64,000 nt of DNA, from positions 1 through 64,000 of the forward strand of contig JAENRP010000254.1 of the NCBI GenBank assembly GCA_024741835.1, read 5' to 3'. Each line of letters begins with the position of its first letter. Positions within the stretch are counted from its first letter, which is position 1. This stretch comes from Diplocarpon mali (taxonomy: Eukaryota; Ascomycota; Leotiomycetes; Helotiales; Drepanopezizaceae). The notes under the pieces were generated by a model. That model saw only the letters and a program-made list of their open reading frames with translations, was not told the DNA's origin and made no database searches. Of this stretch, positions 1 through 10,869 are shown piece by piece. Both the position numbers and the translations under genes were made by a program.

Positions 1-99
1 GAAGATTAAGACACTACTTTACAAAGCATAGTAAGAGAAAACCTTCGAGGTTCTTAAAAGCTTTTTAAGATAAGGTAATCGAGATGTTGAAGGATAGAC

Positions 100-690
100 T
101 AAAGTAAGGAGTACTTAATTCTTATAATAGTCTGTATAAAAATAAATGGTTCTTGATTGCTAAGAAAGAGAAGGGAACCTATAGATTGATCACAGCTATA
201 GTGGGAATGAACCGAGTGACGGTTAGAGATGCTATTGTTCCTCGAAATTTGGACAAGATCTTGTACGAATTCGCGGTACTAACTCAAAGCTCTCTTATTG
301 ACTTCTTTTCGAAGTACGACCAATTCATCCTTGACGTCAAATCAAGAGATATAACTGCTATTCAAATACCTCTTAGGCTGCTTCGAATGACAAGACTTCC
401 ATAAGGAGCCACGAACTCAATTGCTCACTTGGTCTTAAGTTTTCTACGAGATCTTAATAGGCTGCATTCCAGATATTGCGCTTCTATACATAGACAATAC
501 AGGAGTAAAGGGCTCAAGGTACTTTTACAATAATAAGGAGATTATTCCAAGCATACGACGCTTTATAATAGAACACATTCAAAACTTGGATAAGGTCCTT
601 ATGCGATTCGAAAGGGCTAAAGCGACAATTGGACCAAAATCGCAGTACTATCTAGCATCGATGGAGATTGTTGGTTTTATCACATTTTTG
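100..690 (+). mobile_element. Ty3/Gypsy reverse transcriptase relic
   Basis: Translated pieces match the reverse transcriptase of fungal Gypsy retrotransposons: a fingers segment (WFLIAKKEKGTYRL at about 147-188), the MNRVTVRDA and SLIDFFSKYDQ blocks up to 400, then in other frames LLYIDNTGVKG (about 483-515), IRRFIIEHIQNLDKVL and GPKSQYYLASMEIVGF (to about 675). The reading is broken by a TAA at 402-404, where CAA (Gln) is expected, and by at least one frame change near 450. The catalytic F/YxDD box reads YIDN, so it cannot be active. The element continues off the left edge. After about 690 the similarity stops and the sequence joins unrelated DNA. Confidence 0.8.
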
Positions 691-1525
691 CCGATCCAAC
701 ACTCCTAATCAAGTCTATAATAGAGACAGAGCCTTACGCTCTATCTATCCAGGAGCTCAAGGATCAAGAGACTGCTATACTCCGCATAGCGCACGCAAGA
801 AAAAAGGCTATGCTAGACAAGCTGGACGGCAATCACGGCAAGGTCATTGGTCTCGTGGGGAGTTCTGACAAGGAACAAGCCCAGATTGTTGAGATGTGTC
901 AGGAGAATAAATAAACGAGGATGCGGAGGCGGACGCTCCCAGGGCAAGAAGGTGTTTGCGAGAAGGGCGGTCTTGGAGCAGATGTTGAATTTGGTGTCGT
1001 CGAGAAGTTCCACCCCGGGAAAGAGGGGATCGCAAAACGAGGCTGCAGATCCAAACAAGTCGGTCGGAAGCCACCCCTCCCCCCCGATGCTGCGATCAGA
1101 AACGATTGAGCCTACAGGAGCGTCGGCTCGGAGAACTACTGCCAGTCTGGAAGGTTTCCACTTTCCTTTGGCAACATATGGCCTATCTGTTCTTATTGAC
1201 TTGGGCTATTATCTTCAGCGCGTTGCTGTCCGAGCGGACGGATTGGAGGGAGCTGGAAAATTGGAGAGGGCCTTTTATTGTGACGATGATGAGATGACAC
1301 ATGTACCTTACAATAGGTTGGTAGAGTCACATTTCAATGACAGGAGAAAATTAGAGAGACGAGGTGTTTGTTTAGATGGAGTACGACGACAGAGATGTAT
1401 TTCAGGAACTATACCTGTCAAAGGCTGAAATATTCTTGGCATATGTAGGCCAATGTCATAGAGAGGACTCACATATAGGCGAGCCCCTGGATTTATTTAC
1501 CTTGACGACTCTAGAGGTAAGCGAG
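691..1525. other. No supported gene; sequence after the Gypsy relic
   Basis: This stretch holds several overlapping open frames on both strands, the longest 847-1428 (+), but none has a recognisable domain or consistent coding character. It is probably repeat-derived or decayed sequence between the Gypsy relic and the LTR-like element. Confidence 0.4.
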
Positions 1526-1630
1526 TGTTAGAATATACAAGGATTGGAGATTAGGCTTATGTAATCATACCTTGTATATATACTCCTGCAGCTCCATAGA
1601 GCTCAGATTCTACACCTTTAGATTCTGTCA
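1526..1630 (+). repeat. 105-bp LTR-like element, copy 1
   Basis: The unit begins TGTTAG and ends CTGTCA (TG...CA ends, as in retrotransposon LTRs). It is flanked by a perfect 5-bp direct repeat, gcgag, at 1521-1525 and 1631-1635, which is the target-site duplication expected for integrase insertion. It contains an inverted pair TATACAAGG/CCTTGTATA and a TATATATA stretch. A second copy of exactly 105 bp, differing at under ten positions, lies at 9285-9389. The most likely identity is a solo LTR or a very short non-autonomous LTR element; the parent element is not in the window. Confidence 0.75.
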
Positions 1631-1635
1631 GCGAG

Positions 1636-3523
1636 TAATGCCCTCTAGTATTAGCCACCCTGTGAAAGATCTTCCGCCCGACTACAGCATCGTCGTAGAG
1701 GTTCAGAGACGCCGCGAGATCTGTATGACTTCGGCTACAGGACAAACATGACCAAAGCCGCAACAGTGGCAGAAAATGCCCCAGGATCAAGACCGGTGAT
1801 TATTTTCTCGGAACCGGACGATCTACCATTTCATCTCGCTGGTGGTTCGCCGGCATGTATCTGAGCTGCTTCTCGGCCCGGTAGGTGCGCGATGCACCAG
1901 GCTGGAGCCTGCTCCAAGCCTTTTCCGTACGTGGGAAATGGTACAATATCTGGCGCAGGTATTTCTGTTTCGTCGGAGGATCATCCGCACCTGTCACATG
2001 AGCGAGAAGCTCTGCCTTCACACTCAATCTGAATGCTATCCAGACTTCTTTGCTGAATATGGTGGCTGGGGCAGCGCCTCCAGGTGTGTGGATCTGCAGT
2101 CAGATGTCACGCCGTTGACAATCGAGGCAGCGATGTAGATTCCTGGAAGTGATGCCGAGAGATATTGTTCACATCACGGCCAGTGGGATTTATGTTGAGA
2201 AAGAATGTCGGGCGGAAGGTAACTGGATATTTGAATTTGAGTGGAGTCCTGAGTAGTTGAACGGAAGAGCCGTCCGTCAATTAAGTAATTTCTTTGCTAC
2301 CGAAAATATTTACGGCGGCTGTGAAAGCGTAGTAATAGCAATAGTCTTGGATGGGAGATTTACCAGCTGGCGAAAGGTTGGTAATCTTTGCTCACAGAAT
2401 AGTAGCCTATGAGGGCTGCGCCGCCGTTCTTCAATTGCTTATTTGTAAGACTACGTTGAAAATATTTAAAAATTACAATGGAAAGACATAGCAAAGGTAA
2501 GCGACTTGCACTAACATCCTAAGTAGCGTTGGTGATTACAGGACCCGTCGAAGCATAGGTCCCACGTAATGATGCAGCAAATGTGAGAGAAAACCGCAGG
2601 TTGCTTTTATTATTGAAGACGCTAGAGCCGATTAAACCAAAAGTTTGACAATCTGATAGGAGAAAGATAGTAAAGAAAATTTGACTTACACTTCGAGATA
2701 CGCAATCTTTTCTTTACTTATCACTGCCGGGGCAAAACGCGATGTATTGATAAATTTCTTCTAATATCACTAGGTAGCATAAATCTAGATGGTCAAGGCC
2801 AATGCTGGGGCGATGTATTGATTAAAAAGGTTCCATGGGGTGCTAGTGAATACTCTTCATAAGGTGAAGTTGGTCAGCTAGCTGGCGAAAGAAGCCTTCT
2901 TTAACAATATTAAACTACCTTGTCGATGTGAAAGATGACACTGAAACCGAGCCTGTGTCTAGGCGTCTAAGAAAATAGAACCCCCTCTCTTTCTTGAAGG
3001 GCTGGCGAGGCTGCATATGATCGCATGTCTGTAAATGAGTATATCAGATTCAGAAACGGCTTCGCGCATATCTGCGGCGGCCGATGCCTCCAAGGATCAA
3101 ACGAGAATCATGAGAATTCCCTCGCGTTTTTTCAAGAGCCCTGCAATGAAAATCTGGCTAGTGTAGATGATATTCGAGGCTTGGTTTAGCAAGAGTGAAA
3201 CCGAAGCTCCAGAATCGCATAGAACAGGTTTTAGGCCCGAGTGTGTGACTGCACTATGTATTCGAAATCCCGGCACCAAGGTAAACAGATCACACATAGC
3301 CTCGTCGGGGCCCGGTTCGATCTCCTTGTTGGCTGATTTAGTATGCATTTTTCGGTCCTGTATTGTAGGCTGTTCTGGGAATAAAGTCGAGGTGGTGGTA
3401 AGGCGTTGCTTTTCAGCTCTAATTCCGAAAACCTCCGCCTGGAAAAGCCGCTAAGGTTAACGTGTTGATATTAAACAACAGTTCCAGAGTTCGTGATCCG
3501 GGAGCTATGAGTAGTGCCTAGTT
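1636..3523. other. Intergenic, no supported gene
   Basis: Only short frames occur here on either strand. A 39-codon frame at 1748-1867 (+) and frames near 3097-3454 are open but match nothing I recognise. No repeats or RNA genes were seen. Confidence 0.4.
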
Positions 3524-4915
3524 TTATACATCCTGTTTCGGAAATGTGAGATGCTCACATACAGGCCGTTTCGAGGCCCAATCGGTAAGCCGTGTCAAGT
3601 TCCAACCACTCCGCCAGACTCCCTCTTGGTCGGCTTCCTTCTTGTAACCAAGCCGTACACTCATCCCGACGTTGCAAGTACGTCCGTGGTGCGAGTACTG
3701 GAAGCATTTCTCATCCACTTCACATGCATGGGCACAATCTTCGAATGATGCCGCTTCAGAAGTCACTCCCCCAGTCTTTCCAAACTCTCCCTTCTCGGCC
3801 GCCAGATTGTCCCAATTCTCTCTCTCGGAGACCATTGATGGCGTTACAAATGTTTTAAACAATTCCGTATGCGTCAGAATATCCTGGACTAGGTGGTTAG
3901 ACGGTTTGTCATCCTTATTCTGGACCACCCTACCTACCGATTTATTGATTCTTCGGTCTTCATAAGCCGAAAAGTTTCTCATTTCATCAGGACTAACATG
4001 ATGCATGCTCAGCGCAGGACGACACCGGTATTCTGGTGTTCCTGGACCAAAAGGCATGGTTGAGGGTGCCTCCCCACTCACTAACGGCCAGACATCTTGG
4101 AGAATTACTCCACAATCTTCCAATGCCATCCCAAGAATAAGATCGCCACAGCACTTTTTGTGTGTTTTGGGGTCCCAATGTGCGGCAGTTCCCTTATTTT
4201 TAACCACAAGCTCATACATGCTAGCTCCCGACAGAAAAATGCCAGATCCGCCATGAGCGAACGTCATTCCTGAGGCCACCACCGCAGAGCCAAAATAGTA
4301 CTTATTGTTCGGATTCAACGTTGACAACCACTTTCGAACATTAGGCCAGACCAGGTAGGTGTCGGCATCGATGAATATGTACCAATCCATGTCGGGTTTC
4401 AAGGCCCATGTCTTTTCGAGCATGTGCACATTCTTGTACTTGTCCAATGTCCACGCAGCAAGTTCGCTCGGAGAATCAGGGTGTTTTGCTCCTTGCAGAG
4501 AAGTGAGATTGCGCGTGCTTTTCCATAGCTCCTGCTGCTTGAAATAAAACTCGAAGTCAGGATTGTTGTTAGTTACGGACTTTGCGACCGTATCCAGGGC
4601 ATCAAACAGATGGTACTCTCCAAGGTCTTGCTCGAGGTCCGAGAAGAATAGCACGTGCTTGACATCCCGGAGGCAGGTTTGCCTCTGAGTTGGTAATCTC
4701 TCTGCTGCTTCGGACGCCCCAGTCTTGACCGACACCACAATTCTTTCCTCGGGCGGAATGATGGCGGTGGAATTTGGATTACCGTAACCATCCAGAATGA
4801 TCTTAATCGGCAGGGCGCGGCCGTTCCGTGGTTGGTACAACAGGTAGCCAAATACGAAAAGAGAACCCAGGACGAAGACGCTAACCCAGATCGATCGCGA
4901 TAATCGTCCAGACAT
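3524..4915 (-). CDS. Glycosyltransferase family 31-type protein with C-terminal PAN/apple-like domain
   Basis: This is a single-exon gene of 463 residues. The N-terminus is a type II signal anchor (residues about 8-27, IWVSVFVLGSLFVFGYLL), which points to a Golgi or ER lumenal enzyme. Residues about 85-330 carry the Fringe/GT31-type catalytic fold: FFSDLEQDL, a WYIFIDADTYLVW block with the DxD metal/nucleotide-sugar motif (DAD), GGSGIFLSG and the CCGDLILG segment. Residues about 370-445 hold a cysteine-rich region (SFEDCAHACEVDEKCFQYSHHG) that resembles PAN/apple domains. Several N-x-S/T sequons fit secretion. The donor sugar and acceptor cannot be told from sequence. The start is the first ATG before the anchor. 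Neighbours give no pathway context. Confidence 0.85.
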   Translation of the reverse strand: MSGRLSRSIWVSVFVLGSLFVFGYLLYQPRNGRALPIKIILDGYGNPNSTAIIPPEERIVVSVKTGASEAAERLPTQRQTCLRDVKHVLFFSDLEQDLGEYHLFDALDTVAKSVTNNNPDFEFYFKQQELWKSTRNLTSLQGAKHPDSPSELAAWTLDKYKNVHMLEKTWALKPDMDWYIFIDADTYLVWPNVRKWLSTLNPNNKYYFGSAVVASGMTFAHGGSGIFLSGASMYELVVKNKGTAAHWDPKTHKKCCGDLILGMALEDCGVILQDVWPLVSGEAPSTMPFGPGTPEYRCRPALSMHHVSPDEMRNFSAYEDRRINKSVGRVVQNKDDKPSNHLVQDILTHTELFKTFVTPSMVSERENWDNLAAEKGEFGKTGGVTSEAASFEDCAHACEVDEKCFQYSHHGRTCNVGMSVRLGYKKEADQEGVWRSGWNLTRLTDWASKRPVCEHLTFPKQDV

Positions 4916-6557
4916 CTTTGGATGTATAGGCTCGCTTTAGGCTCCGAGTGCTTGTCTTTTCAAATCTTTTCTTGTCGCTTGGAACCAAACTTTGCCTTTC
5001 ATGAATAAATGTCTTCATCATTTCGCAGAACAGATCGATGAAACTCACCTGAATCGTTAGCAAGAGCCGTTTGAAATTCTGAGAATTTTGCCGCTTTTGG
5101 TTTAGTAGATCTGATCCCTGACCCATCACTCTGTGATCTCATACGAAAAAGCTGAACTCTGTCCTGTATGAATCTCCCCTGAACAACACAATTTCGTCCA
5201 TGAAATGTGTGTAGCCGTCCAAGGCCTTCTGGCCCTCCGGAAAACGGGAAAGGTCGATTATGACGTCCGGAACTCCTCAGGTACAGCTAATCTCGCAAAC
5301 TGAGTGGGAATCAAGCGGAAGGATGAATGATAATGAGAGGCGCGACAACTACAACCTGCGCGCGCTTGGCGATGTTCACAAAATTTAGTTTACGATGATC
5401 AGCGGCTGCTGACTAAACGCGCAAAGCTTGGCCCAGACCCCATCAAATACTTAGAATGATATCAGTCGCCATGTTTCTCATACTTCGGCCAATTGTATCC
5501 TTCCCAATATCTATATCAAATCGACACACGCAAGAGAAAAAAATGGAAACATGAAAGAGAATAAGAAAAAAAAAAAAAATACAAGTACATCGTCGCTCTG
5601 GTCTTTCAAAAGCGGGTCTCGTCGCCCAGTACAAGGCCTTGCGTCAGGATTATTCCTCAAGAAAAAACATTCCCATGAAGCCGTAGTGACGCTTAACAAC
5701 ATAAACCCTTCGATGATCCGGACTCTCGCCTCTCCACACCGTCATCGCGTTTTCATTGCTTACTACGAGTTTCGTGAATAGGAGAGAAGTGCAGGTGGTG
5801 AGATGTCGCTTGGCTACAGGGCACTGCGTTCTAGGCCTGTGATTACAGACTCTAGCATATAGCGCGTACTCGTTTCGAGAAATTTCTCAGAGGGAGGCTA
5901 CGGTACTCGCTCATACCATGGAGTGACTTGAAATCATATGGTGTCGCTCGAGTTGAGAACTGACATGGTGCTTTGGAGCAGCGGATTGCGTGGGTTGTAT
6001 GGGCTTGGGGGTGGTGCCGGTCTTAGGGCCGGGAGTGATGGTGTCGGTGCTAGGACAGGGGCAGGGACAGGGACTGAGACTGGGAGTACTACTGGATCCT
6101 GGTAGGTAACGTCAATACCGGCTATGTTTACAGAGAAGAGAGCTTAGATAAAATTAGAGCTTGGGAGTAGGACTTGTGATTACCTCACAATTATTTTTTT
6201 CCGAGTCTTTCTTATTTACGTTTGTTTACATGCTCTTTCGCTAGGACGGGCTTAGCGAGAAGAGACGAGAAAAGAATAGAGGGAACGGATTTTCCAGTGC
6301 GTGCATGTGTGCTCTAATCTAGATTTTTTGACTGGAATAAAGTCCGTTAGATCTTTTTTGTACGTGCCTGTTGCTGTACTTCTCATCCGGCACTAGATTA
6401 GGCAAGCACGAGAGCTATATCCTTGAATCAGAATCTCGCCAGGCCTCCAAGAAATATAGCAAATGCTAATGCGGTAGAGATTACAGGGTATATATTATGT
6501 AAAAGATTACTCCCGCTCCCAAACGAAACTCCGGCACATATTAGTCGTTAAGCCGCA
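4916..6557. other. Intergenic; poly-A tract and a proline-coding low-complexity stretch
   Basis: The stretch separates the GT31 gene (its 5' side) from the 3' end of the peroxidase gene. It contains an A-run near 5565-5579 and a G-rich low-complexity stretch at about 6000-6105, which read on the minus strand would give a proline/valine-rich peptide. No complete gene could be supported. Confidence 0.4.
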
Positions 6558-8408
6558 CTAATCAGTGCCGAACAAAGATGTCTTCACCGTTTGACTCTCT
6601 TTATCCCCCAACACAACCTTCGCGATGACATTATCCGTATTCTCCACCCGAGCCATACCCTGATACAGCGTGTAGTTCCCCGCCGTGGCAAATTGGGTCA
6701 GCGGCACCGTCACCTGGCTGATCCTCACCGCCCTGCTGCCCTCCTGCGCAACGGGGACATACAGGATCGCGTTGGCGGAGCCCAGGCCTCCCGTGATGCT
6801 CGTGGCGACCGCGGCCTTGATACGGATGACGTCACCGGTGATGTTGGATTGGGCGGAGAGCAGGAGGATCTCGTCGTTGAGGGGGTACTCGACGCCCTGG
6901 AACGAGAGGGAGGTAGTGCCGGGGGAGGCGATGGCGCCTTCAAAACTCCAGTACGTGGTGTTGCCGAAGAGGGAGGTCCCGGTGCCTACCACGCCGTTGC
7001 TATCGTGCTTCGTGGAGGGCGCAGAGGAGATAGTTGTATAGCTGACGGTGTCGGGAGCGGCGACGTCGCCGGTCTTGAGGTAGCGGAAGAGGCCTTCGAT
7101 ATGCACGCTGCCGTCGTCGGAGATGTCGTAGATGAGATTGGTGACTTTCCACGTCTGGGGCGTCACGGGATCGGAGAGCGAGACGCTTCTGGGGACCGTG
7201 TTGAGCATCTTCTCAAAGAGGGCGCTGCAGGTTTGAGCGAAGGTTTGGGAGAGAGCTTTGATTGTCGCGTTGTTGTCAGAGCTGTAGAGGCGGAGATCAG
7301 AGCGTGCAGCGATGTTGGAAGAGGTGACGAGTGGCCCGCCTTGGCCGTTGGTGCCGTTCAGGTACTCGGTCATTACGTTCGAGTCGACGGCAGCGGGCGT
7401 GGAGTCGAAAGCTACGCCTCCGTCGAGACTGCGAGGATGAGTAGAGTTTTGGGGCCAAGATTGAGAGATGGCACTCACTTTGTAGCACTCACAGCACTCG
7501 CATCGACGATTTCTGGGAAGTTCGAATGGTGGACGCGGCCAAGCGAGTGCCCGCAAGCCCTGGGTGGTTTAGCAGCCGTATGGTGAAGCCAAAGCAAAAG
7601 CGAACGCAATGAGGATGGAGAACTCACGTGAGGGCAATGGTCTCGTTAGCGGCAAATCCAGCTTTGGCAAATCGAGCCAGTGTAGGTTCCAGAGGGTCGA
7701 AAGGGCCAGGGACACCCGCCGGCCCAGCTTGAGTGGCGTCGATTCTTCCAACACGCAGAGGGATGGCTTGTGGATGAGCTCCACAGCTAGCGACAGCAAG
7801 GAGAACTGCCTGTTTGGCATTAGAAAGGCACGACGACATGAGATGATCAAGACACCGGGACACGTACAAGAGCAACGTGGTCAGCCGTACCGAGATAAGC
7901 AGACACAGACTAGACACTGTTAGTAGGGCATGGTCAAGGCAGTCTTGACAAGACTCTGCAGGCTCCAGCTGAAATGCTTACATCTGCGAGGAACTCCATC
8001 GTATCGTCAACGAAAAGTCCCATATTCTCCTTTCTAGCAGCCTCAAATCCGAGCGAGGCGTCGAGCCCACTACTGATCATCAGCTCTGTACATCCAAGAT
8101 TCGAGAGGAACTTCCTACCCAGTCCCGGCAGCTACGTCGGCAGTGACAAAGTCATGGAAGGCAAAGCGAACCCACTGGGCAGATGTCTGCTCGCCCTGAT
8201 TCGGCCCACCTTCAGCGAACCCGGCGTAATTCGAACAGGGCGAGACGGCGGCGAAGAAGGGCGCAGCGTTGTATCCTCCATTATCCACCAAAATATGCTC
8301 CAGCTCCGCAATCGAATCCCGCCTATCAATGCCGGGAATGTCGGCAAGCACAAGGCTGGCGAACGCGAGAATAAAAGAGCGCGACAAATTAGAACGGTTG
8401 AACGCCAT
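6558..8408 (-). CDS. Secreted class II-type heme peroxidase with C-terminal extension (six exons)
   Basis: Exons in minus order are 8408-8119, 8072-7982, 7909-7868, 7809-7628, 7559-7479 and 7428-6558, giving 518 residues. All five introns (46, 72, 58, 68, 50 nt) are GT-AG and the phases agree. Residues 1-22 are a signal peptide. The distal heme pocket is RFAFHDF with Arg81 and His85. GLDASLGFEAARKEN and IPLRVGRIDATQAGP are typical of the plant/fungal peroxidase superfamily. The proximal heme ligand is His206 in ACGHSLG, and FPEIV follows. About 190 residues after the catalytic domain form a Thr/Ser-rich, predicted beta-rich tail with several N-glycosylation sequons. The family oxidises phenols or similar donors with H2O2; the natural substrate is unknown. 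The short third exon (42 nt) rests on motif continuity and is the least certain. Confidence 0.82.
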
Positions 8409-8615
8409 TGTGATCAGCCCTGCTGTCTATACGAAATTACGGAAACAAGTGCGAAAACAAGTACGAAAACAGAGGGGGAAGTGAGCGCCAGAAAGAGAAA
8501 AGAGATAGAAGCGAAATGAAGGAGTTTGCAACTCGAGTTATAGAGACCATTTGAAGGTCTGACTCGACCATACTTTCCCATCAGTCACCGACGACTTAGT
8601 GTTGTTTGGTTGAGG

Positions 8616-8822
8616 TCAGCTATCAACCGAGTTGTGCCGACGCAGAGTAGACGAGAGGTTCGAGCGTACGGAGGCGGCCTTGCGGGTTTCGAGCTTTGCG
8701 TAGGCTTCGTAGACTTCACGGTAGGTGACCTTGCTTCTCACAGGGGGCCCAAGGCCCAGACTCAGTCTCCGCGCTCTAGATAACTGCTCAGATGGCTGAA
8801 GCTGCGCTGAGAGCTCGCTCAT
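8616..8822 (-). CDS. Possible small hypothetical protein
   Basis: A 68-residue frame beginning MSELSAQLQPSEQ (an in-frame upstream ATG lies 15 nt earlier, at 8837). It has a plausible helical middle (YREVYEAYAKLETRKAASVRS) and a basic, Ser-rich end. No family is recognised. It lies about 200 bp upstream of the peroxidase start on the same strand. It could be a real small protein, the last exon of something larger, or chance. Confidence 0.3.
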   Translation of the reverse strand: MSELSAQLQPSEQLSRARRLSLGLGPPVRSKVTYREVYEAYAKLETRKAASVRSNLSSTLRRHNSVDS

Positions 8823-8837
8823 CGTTACAGAAATCAA

Positions 8838-9263
8838 GTTGTTTTATCCGTCCACCACAGCGGTCCGAGCTAAGTCGATTGCTGGCGTAGCTGACCTCCA
8901 TCTCCGTAGAGACATTCTGCGTCCGACATTATCGGATCAGTTATCCTGTTCTTAGAGTCGGAACAGGCCGCAGAAGTGATGAAGTGAGGCAGCTTACCGT
9001 AATTGATATAACGACAACCGAGCTTTTAGTTCCCTAGCTATCGTTGACTATCGAACTATCTTTTAACGAGTAATACGTTTAGCTTCGTCGCCCTCGTAGG
9101 ATCTATACACACTACTTATTACGTACCCTTGGCGAAACCTCTATTGTAAATGAACGGTCGGCCATGACTATGCAGACCGAGAGAAGTAACGCGCCGAACG
9201 TTGGAGGCTCAGTGATACTAATACCAGACTCAGCACGGGCCGCAGGATTACACGGATGGGTAC
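8838..9263. other. Intergenic, TA-rich and repeat-like
   Basis: From about 9000 the sequence is rich in TA steps and short stop-dense frames, resembling RIP-mutated repeat DNA. No domain could be recovered. Confidence 0.35.
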
Positions 9264-9284
9264 CTTTGTTTACATGTCGGTAAA
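9264..9284 (+). repeat. 21-bp direct repeat, left copy (flank of the LTR-like element)
   Basis: This block, ctttgtttac through tcggtaaa, is identical to 9390-9410 and immediately precedes the 105-bp element. It contains most of a near-palindrome, TTTAC...GTAAA. It is either an unusually long target-site duplication or a pre-existing tandem repeat. Confidence 0.9.
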
Positions 9285-9389
9285 TGTTAGAATATACAAG
9301 GATTGGAGATTAAGGCTTAGTAAGCATACCTTGTATATATACTCCTGCAGCTCCATAGAACTCAGAATCTCCACCTTTAGACTCTGTCA
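9285..9389 (+). repeat. 105-bp LTR-like element, copy 2
   Basis: Same length, orientation and TG...CA ends as 1526-1630, with a handful of substitutions and one compensated pair of single-base gaps around 9312-9321. Here the flanking direct repeat is 21 bp instead of 5 bp. Confidence 0.75.
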
Positions 9390-9410
9390 CTTTGTTTACA
9401 TGTCGGTAAA
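9390..9410 (+). repeat. 21-bp direct repeat, right copy
   Basis: Perfect copy of 9264-9284 immediately after the 105-bp element. With the next bases it completes the palindrome TTGTTTAC-atgtcg-GTAAACAA (9392-9413). Confidence 0.9.
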
Positions 9411-10869
9411 CAACAATAAATAAGCTTTTAGCTTGGCTATCGCTTGTTGGGCACGTACACTATGCGTAACCCGCAGCTTTTAACCCGACTAGATACGCTC
9501 GAGCTGTGGGCTATCATACGCGCCCTATTAGTTGCCTCGAGCCGAATACCCACCACTGTATTACATCGTAGAGGTCAGTTACAGGCGCAGGGACGTTTCA
9601 GACCGATAGCTGCCCTAGGCCCGGCTAGACTGACCCTATGACCTTGGGAGCCAAACCTCTCGAGTTGCAAAATCCCTCTGATATGAGTCTGGAATCGTCC
9701 GAAACTTTGGGGAGAAACAGGGGGGTTCGTGTGTCCTGAGATTCTTCCCCGAGCTGGGAGCAAGCGCGGAGCCTAGCACTGGAGAAGTCCGACGGGACTA
9801 AAAGCGCTCAACCACAGACATTCCTCCGAGAAGACTCGTTGGCATCCACGGCACAAAGCCTTGTAAGAGCACGAGAAGTTCCCTCCTGCACACTTGCTGA
9901 GCAGCCCAAGGATATGCAGATGTAGTCCACATGAGCGTTGTGAGGTGCAGTAATCGTTAGCATGAGCCACAATGATCCGCAGCAACAGCGGTGCATGGCC
10001 AGCGACAGCTATCCTATGAAGATTGGCCTATTGTTCCCGCCACGAATTCAAACTGAACTTGAAATGAATAGGGTAGAGGGAGCATCTTAACCCTCAACGC
10101 CATCTGTACCAGCCAGACCAGAATCAACACGGGTGAGACGCGTCTCCCGAGCAACTTGCGAACCCCACTTGATCAATATGGCTGCGCTGAGTAGGGTGAG
10201 TGGCGGATCGCTGCGTGGCTTGTAGGTGAGCACCGTATGGCACAAGACAGCTCAATTGATTCCCGCGAAAACAGGGAGCCCTTCAAAACTGGCCCCCGAA
10301 AAATCCCTACACGTTTCCGAGCTGCCATCAAACCTTGCCAGACACAAGCAATGGAGCTATGGTGGCAGGATTATGGACTAAAGGTTCGGGTGATAGGCTG
10401 GTGAGACGCTGACACAGACTTGGCCACCATCGAATGCATGTCTGTCAGTCACGGAGCCTTGGCCGCTCATGTCCACATATACATTACCTCGAGGGAAACA
10501 ACAGATTCTGCGGGAAGAACTGCATGTAGTACTTTGCAGCAAGAAATCGGTTGCCATGATATCTGGAAATGCCTCCCCCGACAAATCCTGAATGCCGGTC
10601 AGGCCTACGCTTACACGGTAGACAATAGCAGTCGTGGCCCGTTGCTGCTGCGGCTTATCAGGCGGAATGTTGGCAGTCCGGCGATTTCTTCAGCTAGTTT
10701 GGACCCTCGGAGTGTGGGTTTGTCCTTCTGGGACGCTGGGACAAAGTCTCTATTACAGTCGGGTCAACACGGCGAGCTCCCGCAGCTAAACCAAAAAGCC
10801 CAAGTCGTTGGCAATTCGTTGGATCGCGGACACGGGATCTTCAGCAAACCATACAGGTGAGATGGAATC
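9411..10869. other. Intergenic, no supported gene
   Basis: Short frames on both strands show no domain or splice-consistent extension. The frame at 10420-10860 (+) has no recognisable protein features. The 10.7-11.0 kb end may include the decayed 3' part of the F-box-like relic that follows. Confidence 0.4.

Noticed and set aside
847..1428. 193-codon plus-strand frame
   Set aside because: Overlapped by equally open frames on both strands, no domain, Arg/Ser-rich shadow-type composition.
1526..1631. 105-bp repeat as an introner-type mobile intron (GT...AG)
   Set aside because: Copy 1 could be read as GT...AG but copy 2 ends CAC, and neither sits in a coding exon; LTR-like ends and target duplication fit better.
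1748..2140. Short plus-strand frames between the LTR-like element and 2.1 kb
   Set aside because: Could not be linked by plausible splice sites into a recognisable protein.
3097..3348. Minus-strand frame with VLCDSGASVSLL, resembling a retropepsin DSGA motif
   Set aside because: Only the short motif matches, the context is not protease-like, and no other retroelement domain is nearby on that strand.
6591..7586. 331-codon plus-strand frame antisense to the peroxidase
   Set aside because: It is the complement of GC-rich coding exons of the peroxidase, with Arg/Gly/Asp-biased composition and no domain.
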